From VMCP01 sp964527775 (lineage in GTDB: Bacteria; Bacteroidota; Bacteroidia; NS11-12g; UBA955), in contig CAZGQS010000020.1 of assembly GCA_964527775.1 (NCBI GenBank), forward strand, positions 1 to 38,091: a stretch of DNA of 38,091 nt, given 5' to 3'. The position numbers were made by a program, and so were the translations under genes. Below the pieces are notes generated by a model. It did not search any database, had not been told where the DNA came from, and was given only the letters and a program-made list of their open reading frames with translations. Position 1 is the first letter of the stretch. Each line of letters opens with the position of its first letter. Shown here piece after piece: positions 8,033-15,229 of the stretch.

Positions 8033-9517
8033 TTAAATCGTATATTGAAAATTTGGTTCCAAGAGCGTTCAGAATTGGAGACAAAACTGCCTCTTTACAG
8101 GGAGTTGTATGAGCTTTTAAAGTTGAATATTGAAAATGGGAATTTGCCTACAGGCAATTATTTGACATCCTCTCGAGAGTTGGCTGAAGCTCTGCAATTG
8201 TCTCGAAGTACAGTAAACCGGGCATATGAATTGCTTGTTTTCGATGGACTAGTCACTGCGGAGCTTGGAAAGGGTTATATCGTTGAACATCAAGTTCAAG
8301 AACTTCAGCCCAATTTCAATGGTTCTGAATTTGAGAATAATAGATTGTCTGATGTAGCCCAATCTTTTTTAAAAGTTGTCCAAGCAGAGAATCATGGAGC
8401 CGGAGAATCTGATGGATTGGCATTGGCTTTTCGTCCAGGTGTGCCACCTGTAGATGTTTTTCCAGTGCGGCGTTGGATGTCTTTAACACAGAAATATTGG
8501 AAAGAAATTCAGTTTAGTTCGCTAAATTATAAACCCACCTCTGGTGTTCAATCGTTGAAAGAGACCATTGCCAATTATTTGAGGATAGATCGCAATATTC
8601 AATGTCATCCAGAACAAGTTATTGTAGTTTCGGGGTCACTTCAATCTCTGTATTTAATTGCAAATACGCTGGTGAATCCCGGAGATCTTGTTTTTGCAGA
8701 GAATCCAACCTTTGAAAACGTGGTTTCAATTTTTAAGGGCATGCGTTCTGATTTAAGTGCTCTAGAATTAGATCAATGTGGTGCGGTTGTGCCGTGCATT
8801 AACGATCTAAGCAAGATTCCAAAATTAGTTCATTTGACCCCTTCTTGCCATTTTCCTTTAGGAATGGAAATGACAGATAATCGAAAAAAGGAATGGGTTG
8901 ATTTTGCTCGTAATCACAAATGTTATTTGATTGAAAATGATTACGAACATGAAATGGTTCATTATAGAAGAGAAAAGACTACGTTACATTCTTTGGATAC
9001 TTCCAAAAGAACCATCTATCTATCTACCTTCAATAGACTGTTGCATCCATCCATTAGAATAGGTTACATGGTTGTACCCTTTGATTTACTGCCAGCGGTG
9101 GAAGCTTTAATGAATCACAGTCACCGTTTTGTTCCTCCTTCCATTCAAATGGTATTGAACGAATTTATTAAGCAGTCGTTTCTCCAAATTCATATGAAGA
9201 ATGTTTGGCAAATATCTAATGAAAGGAAGAAAGCTTTTCTTGCATCGGCGCAAGAATTTCTTCCTCATTGGCAATTTGAGCAAACACAAGCTTTGCATAT
9301 TTTGGGTAGTTCAAATTTTCAAAGTATGAAGGCCAGCAGCGAAATTCCATCAGATATTTTGGTTTCCCGTAGATTGCGCGAGCATAATATTATCTCCCAA
9401 AGCTTAAGTTCTTTGTATTTTGATGGACCCACTCAGGAAGGGCTAATTTTAGGATATTCCAGTGTGCCACCATCGGTTATTACGCAAAAGATACAACAGT
9501 GGTCTTTATTATTTTGA
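8024..9517 (+). CDS. MocR/PdxR-type regulator (GntR HTH plus aminotransferase domain) lacking the PLP lysine
   Basis: Up to 497 residues, with a winged helix of the GntR type at about residues 20-85 (PTGNYLTSSRELAEALQLS, STVNRAYELL, GLVTAELGKGY). A class I aminotransferase-like domain follows from about residue 125, as in GabR, PdxR and EnuR. The segment that normally reads GTFSKTLxPxLRxGY reads STFNRLLHPSIRIGY here, so the Schiff-base lysine is R338 (codon AGA at 9035-9037). The ENDYE aspartate region is kept. There is no good ATG: starts are TTG at 8024 (inside operator 2) or TTG at 8045. It is divergent from the catabolic operon and is probably its regulator, with three nearby copies of its likely site. 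Covalent PLP binding is doubtful, so the effector may be sensed directly. Confidence 0.88.
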   Translation: MIVLNRILKIWFQERSELETKLPLYRELYELLKLNIENGNLPTGNYLTSSRELAEALQLSRSTVNRAYELLVFDGLVTAELGKGYIVEHQVQELQPNFNGSEFENNRLSDVAQSFLKVVQAENHGAGESDGLALAFRPGVPPVDVFPVRRWMSLTQKYWKEIQFSSLNYKPTSGVQSLKETIANYLRIDRNIQCHPEQVIVVSGSLQSLYLIANTLVNPGDLVFAENPTFENVVSIFKGMRSDLSALELDQCGAVVPCINDLSKIPKLVHLTPSCHFPLGMEMTDNRKKEWVDFARNHKCYLIENDYEHEMVHYRREKTTLHSLDTSKRTIYLSTFNRLLHPSIRIGYMVVPFDLLPAVEALMNHSHRFVPPSIQMVLNEFIKQSFLQIHMKNVWQISNERKKAFLASAQEFLPHWQFEQTQALHILGSSNFQSMKASSEIPSDILVSRRLREHNIISQSLSSLYFDGPTQEGLILGYSSVPPSVITQKIQQWSLLF

Positions 9518-9519
9518 CT

Positions 9520-9529
9520 AACTGGTATG
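9520..9529. promoter_or_regulatory. Putative MocR operator, third copy (inverted)
   Basis: AACTGGTATG, the exact reverse complement of the 10-base core found twice at 7993-8025. It lies 3 bases after the regulator stop and directly before the -7 box at 9530, the same arrangement as on the catabolic operon side, where AACTGGTATG precedes AATTTG. Confidence 0.6.
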
Positions 9530-9537
9530 TATATTTG
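9530..9537 (+). promoter_or_regulatory. Probable -7 box for the hydrolase-symporter unit
   Basis: TATATTTG is a full match to TAnnTTTG. It abuts the operator copy at 9520-9529 and lies 28 bases before the hydrolase ATG. No exact TTTG is seen at 17-19 bases upstream, only TTTA at 9505-9508 with a 21-base spacer. Confidence 0.5.
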
Positions 9538-9565
9538 GTGGTGTTAGTGTCAAATTTGTAATTGG

Positions 9566-10480
9566 ATGAGGAATTTTAGCATTTTCTTGCTGGCGCTATG
9601 GTCTCTAGTTTTATGGGGGTGTATTGGTGAAACACCGAGTGGGAAGTCCCTCGAAAAAAGCAAAATGAATGGTACCGGGGTATTTCAGTTTCCCATTACT
9701 TCAGATTCTATAGGTTCGAAAATGAATGTGTTCTTTCACATACCAAGTAATGCGCATACTCAATCTCCGATACTTTTTGTGTTTCATGGAAACGGTCGTG
9801 ACGCCGAATATTCTAGAAATTTATTAATTAAAGAATCTGAAAATAAAGACGTAATTATCATTTGTCCGGAATTCAGCGATAAGTTATTTCCAGGGTCAAA
9901 CGAATATCAATTGGGAGGGATGTTCAAGAATGGTGAAAATGCCAAATTGTCTGAATTAAGACCGTCAGATCAGTGGACATTTTCATTGATTGATAAGATG
10001 TTTTCAACCGTTAAAAGTGATATTAAAAGTGAAGTTGGGTATTACGACATGTTTGGTCATTCTGCGGGTGCTCAATTTGTTCATAGATTTATCACTTTTA
10101 TGCCTTCGGCTAGAGTTCGTAAAGCGGTCAGCGCAGCTTCTGGTTGGTATACATTGCCTGATGTTAAAACCGATTTTCCTTATGGCTTGGGTCAAACAGG
10201 TGTGAATGAATCTAGTTTTGAAGACATTTTTGCAAAGTCAATTTTGGTGAGTGTGGGTAGTAAAGATATTGACCCAAATTCTTCCGCATTAAGACACGAT
10301 ACTCAGTCAGACTTGCAGGGATTAAATAGGGTGGACAGAGCTAGATTCTATTTTGCGGAATGTCAAAAACAGGCGGGTAAATACGGCTTGAATTTGAATT
10401 GGAAATTTACTGAAAATTCAGGTGTTGAACATGATTTTGTAGGTAATGCAACGGCTGCATTTCAGTGGTTATATCCATGA
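9566..10480 (+). CDS. Lipoprotein alpha/beta-hydrolase of the PHB-depolymerase type
   Basis: A 304-residue serine hydrolase anchored by a lipid: residues 1-19 form a lipoprotein signal ending LWGC19. The fold signatures are an oxyanion HGNG at 74-77, the nucleophile elbow GHSAG with S166, a likely acid D234 (VGSKDID) and H289 (GVEHDF). It resembles PHB-depolymerase/LpqC-type esterases. From memory, the beta-cleaving poly(aspartate) hydrolase PahZ1 of Pedobacter and Sphingomonas belongs to this same broad group, so a polyester or poly-beta-amide substrate is possible. The start is the ATG at 9566, and the stop overlaps the symporter start (ATGA). The MocR operator copy lies just upstream. The exact bond hydrolysed is not determined by the sequence. 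Confidence 0.78.
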   Translation: MRNFSIFLLALWSLVLWGCIGETPSGKSLEKSKMNGTGVFQFPITSDSIGSKMNVFFHIPSNAHTQSPILFVFHGNGRDAEYSRNLLIKESENKDVIIICPEFSDKLFPGSNEYQLGGMFKNGENAKLSELRPSDQWTFSLIDKMFSTVKSDIKSEVGYYDMFGHSAGAQFVHRFITFMPSARVRKAVSAASGWYTLPDVKTDFPYGLGQTGVNESSFEDIFAKSILVSVGSKDIDPNSSALRHDTQSDLQGLNRVDRARFYFAECQKQAGKYGLNLNWKFTENSGVEHDFVGNATAAFQWLYP

Positions 10481-11889
10481 AAAAGATGAAGAAATTTGGC
10501 GAACTTAAATGGCTAAAACTAGTTGCTGGTCCGCTACTTTTTATTTTGCTTAGCTACGTAATTCCTATTTCTGGAATGTTGCTCCAAAGCAAGTTGACTT
10601 TAGGAATCGTTGCTTGGATGGCTTTTTGGTGGATCACCGAAGTGGTTGCCATTGAAGCTACGGCGCTATTGCCGTTGATATTGTTTCCGCTATTTGGAAT
10701 ATTAGACCTCAAAACTGCCGCCGCTCCTTACGCTCATCCCTATATTTTTTTGTTTTTCGGGGGATTTATTCTCGCGTTAGCCATTGAGAAATGGGGGCTT
10801 CATAAACGCATTGCGATTCATATTATTCGATTTGTGGGCACCAAACCCAAACAACTTATTGGAGGAGTCATGGCTGCTACCGCATTTTTGTCGATGTGGA
10901 TTTCAAATACGGCCACTGCGGTGATGATGTTGCCCATAGCCTTGTCTATAATCAAAGCTTTATCAATGGGGGAGAATTCAAAATTTTCAGAATCCATGTT
11001 ATTGGGTGTAGCATATTCAGCTTCTATTGGTGGAATGGCTACCATTATTGGTACACCTCCCAATTTGGTTTTTGTAGGATTCATGGAGCAGAAATTAAGA
11101 AGGGTGGTTTCATTCACAGAATGGATGCTTTGGGCCTTGCCCTTATCTATATTGTTGTTGCTTTTTACTTGGTATATATTGACTCGTAGATTAAGAATCA
11201 AGGGAGGGGCAGATCAAACTTACTCTAGCATTTTAGTCGGATTGCCTGCTATTAGTAAAGAGGAAAAGCGTGTTTTATGGGTGTTTATTTTGACAGCAGC
11301 TGCTTGGATTACCCGAACTTGGCTCATAGAACCATATTTTCCTTTTGTAGATGATACCATTATTGCAATGATCAGTGCAATAATTTTGTTCATTTTGCCT
11401 TCTGCGCAAGGTGAAACATTGATTCAATGGAAAGATACTCAGAGGCTTTCTTGGGGATCATTGATTTTATTTGGTGGAGGATTGAGTTTAGCTTCAGCAT
11501 TCGACAAGAGTGGGCTTGCACAATGGATGACTCAATGGATTTCTACTTGGAACCATTTACCCAATTGGGTCATTGTTTTAATTGTGTTGACATTCATGAA
11601 CTTTTTAACCGAATTGACATCGAATTTAGCCGCCACAGTGGTTGTATTGCCCTTGTTGTTACCCATGTCAATTACTATGGGGATTGATCCATATTATTTT
11701 CTAGGAGGAGTAGCGATTTCGGCTTCTGCCGCGTTCATGTTGCCTGTTGCTACACCGCCTAACACCTTGGTTTTCAGTAGTGGTCATATTAGCATTAAGA
11801 AAATGATGCAAGTAGGTTTTAGACTCAATTTATTTTCCATTGGGTTGATTTTCCTTTTTGTTGAATTTTTAATGTGGTTAACCAATTAA
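10477..11889 (+). CDS. DASS/SLC13-family sodium:dicarboxylate symporter
   Basis: A 470-residue inner-membrane protein with about 11-12 helices. It carries the two DASS clamp motifs: SNTATAVMMLP followed by IGTPPNLVF in the first half, and TSNLAATVVVLP followed by VATPPNTLVFSSG in the second. These bind sodium and a di- or tricarboxylate such as succinate, malate, fumarate or citrate. I start it at the ATG at 10477, which overlaps the hydrolase stop as ATGA, rather than at a GTG four codons upstream. The unit hydrolase-symporter suggests that the carboxylate released by the lipoprotein hydrolase is taken up. Together with the DcuC carrier this makes two unrelated dicarboxylate carriers under one predicted regulator. 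Confidence 0.9.
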   Translation: MKKMKKFGELKWLKLVAGPLLFILLSYVIPISGMLLQSKLTLGIVAWMAFWWITEVVAIEATALLPLILFPLFGILDLKTAAAPYAHPYIFLFFGGFILALAIEKWGLHKRIAIHIIRFVGTKPKQLIGGVMAATAFLSMWISNTATAVMMLPIALSIIKALSMGENSKFSESMLLGVAYSASIGGMATIIGTPPNLVFVGFMEQKLRRVVSFTEWMLWALPLSILLLLFTWYILTRRLRIKGGADQTYSSILVGLPAISKEEKRVLWVFILTAAAWITRTWLIEPYFPFVDDTIIAMISAIILFILPSAQGETLIQWKDTQRLSWGSLILFGGGLSLASAFDKSGLAQWMTQWISTWNHLPNWVIVLIVLTFMNFLTELTSNLAATVVVLPLLLPMSITMGIDPYYFLGGVAISASAAFMLPVATPPNTLVFSSGHISIKKMMQVGFRLNLFSIGLIFLFVEFLMWLTN

Positions 11890-11974
11890 CTCTCTCAAAA
11901 TACGCACCTAATTGTCAAAAAGACACTCATATTTTGTATCATTGCAATAGAAACAACATTACTTTTAATAAAAC

Positions 11975-14851
11975 ATGAAAAAAATCATCAAATTCATGCT
12001 GTTCTTGGGTTTAAACGTTGGTGTAGCCAATGCCCAGACAGTCTATCTGGCGGAGCATTTTGACTATCCGGCAGATTCATTGCTTACCAACAATGGTTGG
12101 TACAATCACAGCGGCACTAGCGCTCCAATTTTAGTCACTAACGGTGGGTTGAGTTTGGTTAAAACTGGCTACAAAGGAAGTGGAGTTGGAAACGCAGCTG
12201 CAGTAAACAATAATGGTTACGATGTTAATAAACCATTTGCTTCGGATGTAACATCAGGGAGTGTTTATGCTTCTTTCTTGGTAAAAGTGAATAAAGTAGC
12301 TCCAGTTACTTCAAGTGGGTATTTCTTTCACTTTGGACAATATCAAACTCCGGGTTCACCAGTTTACTCTGCTCTTTCTTCAGCTTTTAGAGCGCGTACA
12401 CATGCATTGGAAGGTTCAGATTCAACTAAATTTAAACTTGGACTATCTTTCAATGGAAACACTGCTGATGGAACAACAGGCGAATTAAATATTGGTGAAA
12501 CTTACTTGGTAGTAGTTAAGTATTCAATTAATTCTGCTGGTGGTGCACAAGACGATTCAGTTAGTTTGTACGTTTTTGCGGATGGAGATGATATCTCTAT
12601 GGAACCATCAAAGCCAACTTTAGGCCCATTTGGTGGTACTGCTGCTGATATTTCATCGGTTCAATGTGTTGCTTTAAGACAATACAACACAGCTCAGAAC
12701 TATGTTGTTGATGGTATCATCGTACAAGACAAATGGGATATAGCTAAAGCTACCCAAACCACAAAGTCAACCCGTACCGTAAAGTTTTCTGTTGACATGT
12801 CATCAGAAACTGTAAGCGCAAACGGTGTTCACGTAGCAGGAAACTTCCAAGGTTGGAGTCCTTCGGGAACAACTCTTACTCAAGAAGGATCTACAGGGAT
12901 TTACTCAGTATACGCTGAAGTAGATACCACTTCAGTTGTTGAATACAAATTCATCAACAACGACAATTGGAGCTCAGGTGTTGAGAACGTTCCAGCAATC
13001 AGTCAAAAAGGACACAAGAACAACGGCGAATCAAACGACAATCGTTGGTTTTGGTCAGGTACTGGAAAAGACACCTTGGTATTACCTGCATTTAAGTTTA
13101 GTGGAAGTGCACCTTCAGGCCAATACGCAGTGCGTTTTGCTGTTGATTTAAAAGCAGAAGCAAGTGTTAGCACTGACGGAGTTCACCTTGCAGGAAACCT
13201 ACAAGGATGGGATCCAGGAAAATCTCGTATGTTAAATTTATTTAGCAGCAACAAAATTCACGAAATTATTTTCTGTTTAGCTGACGGTACTTATGCATTC
13301 AAATACGTAAATGGAAATGCATGGGGTAAAGACGAATCAGTTCCATCTTCTTGCGCTGTAAACAATAATCGTGAGGTTGTAGTCAACGGAGCAAACATTG
13401 AATTAAATAAAGTTTGTTACGGATCTTGCGATGCATGTCCTGGTGCAGCTTTGCCTAAATACCGTGTTACTTTCCAAGTAGATATGGGTAGCGAGTGTAA
13501 CGTAGATGACGTTGACTTGGCTGGCGGAAAAATCAACGGATGGGCTGGTGGAACCTACCTTTCAAACCAATCAGGTTTGAGTGGCGACTGGAAGATCACC
13601 AAAATTGGTGTAGGACCATCAAAAGGCGATATCAGCTGGTTCAGTGAAAGCATCACTTCAACCACTCGTGTATGTATGCAAGATGACCGTGTAATCTTAA
13701 ACAGAGACGGATCATTCCATAATGTAATGGGTTCTGAAACTTGGATAGAAGGATGGCAGAAAACAGGTGCAAATGGTTGCGGAACACCTGTTGCACCATT
13801 TGACGGTTCAACAGCAGGAACTTGGAAAGACCACGGAAATGGAACTTTTACAGTATATGGAAAAGGTAGCCACGTAGGTATTCCTAAGGTAGTAAACGGT
13901 GCTGAAATTACCAGCATTGCAGATGCTCGTGACTCAGTTACATACGAATATTCAATCACTGGCAACAAATTGACTACTTACATCAACTTTGGTGGTGGAT
14001 ACTGGCAGTTTGAATACGATAGAAACGCAACCAAATCTTCAGTTTGGACTACTACTATCGTTTTGGATTCAGGGGTTGAAGTAGCACATAAATTCAGAAA
14101 AATCACCAAAGCAAACGGTTCTGATATCGTTTCTTGGGAAGGTGGTTCAGACCGCAAAATCTTCGCTCACAACGACACAACCTTATTGGCTCGTTGTTTC
14201 GGTAAAGATGAAGCTTGTGCAGGAACTCCAATTCCTCCAGCAGACGTAACGTTCAAAGTAGATATGTCACAAGAAATCGCTGCTGACACGGTATGGTTGA
14301 TGGGTTCAATGACCATCCCAGCGTGGCAGTCAGGCGCTATTGCGTTGAAACCATCTGCAACAGAGAAAGATGTTTATGAAACAACCGTAAAAGGCATTTG
14401 CCCTGATTACTTCGAATACAAATTCGCTAACGAAGTAATGAACTCACAAACCACTGGTGAGACATTTCCTGACACTACTGACAGAAGCTGTTTGGTAGAT
14501 AACGGATTGGGTGCATTCAACCGTAAGTTGACCCGTACCAACGGAGATGCTATCACAGTGTTCTACATGTTCAACAGCTGTATGATGGGTGGCAATAGCA
14601 ACGTATCAGACTTAAGTGCTGAGGTTAGCATTGCACCAGTACCAGCGGTAGAAAGCTTCACGGTGAGATTGGCTGGTTCAACTGCTACTCAAGTGAGCAT
14701 CATGAGCATTGACGGTCGAGTTGTACGCACTATGAGCGCAAACGCATCGGTTGTTGAAATGAACTGTTCAGGATTGAACGGCGTTTACTTGGTAAGCGTA
14801 GTAGATCAAATGGGCAGAACAGCGGTGAAGAAAATCGTTATCGGTCAATAA
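11975..14851 (+). CDS. Large secreted mosaic protein with repeated E-set/starch-binding-like modules and T9SS sorting tail
   Basis: A 958-residue protein with a signal peptide (residues 1-20, ending ANAQ). An N-terminal LamG-like region lies at about 21-255. E-set-like modules open with TVKFSVDM (about 268), YAVRFAVDL (about 383), YRVTFQVDM (about 495) and DVTFKVDM (about 756), and show GVHVAGNFQGW-type strands as in CBM-like modules of Bacteroidetes. The third module stops after about 35 residues and runs into another domain (about 535-708, GDWKITKIGVGP then GCGTPVAPFDGS). From memory this domain is often attached to Bacteroidetes glycoside hydrolases and binding proteins. Residues about 885-958 are a T9SS C-terminal sorting domain ending VKKIVIGQ. 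No catalytic domain is seen, so carbohydrate or surface binding is likely. It has a monocistronic layout with its own terminator. Confidence 0.82.
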   Translation: MKKIIKFMLFLGLNVGVANAQTVYLAEHFDYPADSLLTNNGWYNHSGTSAPILVTNGGLSLVKTGYKGSGVGNAAAVNNNGYDVNKPFASDVTSGSVYASFLVKVNKVAPVTSSGYFFHFGQYQTPGSPVYSALSSAFRARTHALEGSDSTKFKLGLSFNGNTADGTTGELNIGETYLVVVKYSINSAGGAQDDSVSLYVFADGDDISMEPSKPTLGPFGGTAADISSVQCVALRQYNTAQNYVVDGIIVQDKWDIAKATQTTKSTRTVKFSVDMSSETVSANGVHVAGNFQGWSPSGTTLTQEGSTGIYSVYAEVDTTSVVEYKFINNDNWSSGVENVPAISQKGHKNNGESNDNRWFWSGTGKDTLVLPAFKFSGSAPSGQYAVRFAVDLKAEASVSTDGVHLAGNLQGWDPGKSRMLNLFSSNKIHEIIFCLADGTYAFKYVNGNAWGKDESVPSSCAVNNNREVVVNGANIELNKVCYGSCDACPGAALPKYRVTFQVDMGSECNVDDVDLAGGKINGWAGGTYLSNQSGLSGDWKITKIGVGPSKGDISWFSESITSTTRVCMQDDRVILNRDGSFHNVMGSETWIEGWQKTGANGCGTPVAPFDGSTAGTWKDHGNGTFTVYGKGSHVGIPKVVNGAEITSIADARDSVTYEYSITGNKLTTYINFGGGYWQFEYDRNATKSSVWTTTIVLDSGVEVAHKFRKITKANGSDIVSWEGGSDRKIFAHNDTTLLARCFGKDEACAGTPIPPADVTFKVDMSQEIAADTVWLMGSMTIPAWQSGAIALKPSATEKDVYETTVKGICPDYFEYKFANEVMNSQTTGETFPDTTDRSCLVDNGLGAFNRKLTRTNGDAITVFYMFNSCMMGGNSNVSDLSAEVSIAPVPAVESFTVRLAGSTATQVSIMSIDGRVVRTMSANASVVEMNCSGLNGVYLVSVVDQMGRTAVKKIVIGQ

Positions 14852-14862
14852 TCAAATCATAA

Positions 14863-14878
14863 TCCTCCAAACGGAGGA
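14863..14878 (+). other. Small GC hairpin after the T9SS gene
   Basis: TCCTCC-AAAC-GGAGGA forms a 6-base-pair stem 11 bases after the stop. No T-run follows, so it may stabilise the mRNA 3' end ahead of the terminator. Confidence 0.5.
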
Positions 14879-14888
14879 ATAAAAAGAG

Positions 14889-14918
14889 ACCCAGGTAGGA
14901 AACTGCCTGGGTTTTTTA
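14889..14918 (+). terminator. Rho-independent terminator of the T9SS gene
   Basis: Stem CCCAGGTAG / CTGCCTGGG (9 pairs with one G-U) around a GAAA loop, followed by TTTTTTATT. Confidence 0.88.
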
Positions 14919-15016
14919 TTGTCAGCGTTGCTGACAGTTTTCAGTTTTCAGCTTTCAGCTTTCAGCTTTCAGCTGACGGCTGACGGCTGACGGCTGACGG
15001 CTGACCGCTGACCGCT

Positions 15017-15092
15017 TCGCGGGAGACTGCGGGACTGACGCTTCGCGTTGCTTTGCGCCTATGGCGCTGCTTGGCGGCAAAGCCGCTGCTGA
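15017..15092. repeat. R1 module, copy C
   Basis: About 76 bases, nearly identical to 110-184. It holds the hairpins GCGCC-TAT-GGCGC and GGCGGC-AAA-GCCGCT. Confidence 0.9.
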
Positions 15093-15120
15093 AAGCTGAT
15101 TGCTTGTTGCTGCCCGCACA

Positions 15121-15153
15121 AAGTCCTAGCGAAGCGTGAGTCTCAAAGTCTCA
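15121..15153. repeat. R2 module, copy 3
   Basis: The 33-base R2 core, the same as at 242-274 and 320-352. The match to copy 2 extends on both sides, from GCACA at 15116 to GGCTGA at 15177. Confidence 0.9.
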
Positions 15154-15229
15154 TCGAAGCTGAAAGCTGACGGCTGATCACCGACTACCGATCACCGATT
15201 ACCGATTACCGATCACCGATTACCGAAAA

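Larger units (their letters stand above)
14925..15229. repeat. Composite heptanucleotide repeat array, right copy
   Basis: This gene-free stretch between convergent genes begins with twelve in-register heptamers from about 14931 (CTGACAG, TTTTCAG, CTTTCAG, CTGACGG, CTGACCG). It then carries one R1 module (15017-15092), more heptamers (CTGAAAG, CTGATTG, CTTGTTG, CTGCCCG, CACAAAG) and one R2 module (15121-15153). It ends with heptamers CTGAAAG, CTGACGG, CTGATCA, CCGACTA, CCGATCA, CCGATTA to CCGAAAA, finishing exactly at the stop codon of the FAH-family gene (15230). Module order and orientation match the array at 1-453. Confidence 0.92.

Noticed and set aside
10818..11201. Antisense open frame of 127 residues over the DASS gene
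   Set aside because: It lies wholly within a clear symporter gene and its translation shows no domain or signal; a shadow frame.
13555..13968. Antisense open frame of 137 residues over the T9SS gene
   Set aside because: It is a shadow of the repetitive secreted-protein coding sequence, without a start context or recognisable features.
14925..15229. CRISPR array
   Set aside because: Units are 7 bases long and contiguous, with no unique spacers and no cas genes nearby.
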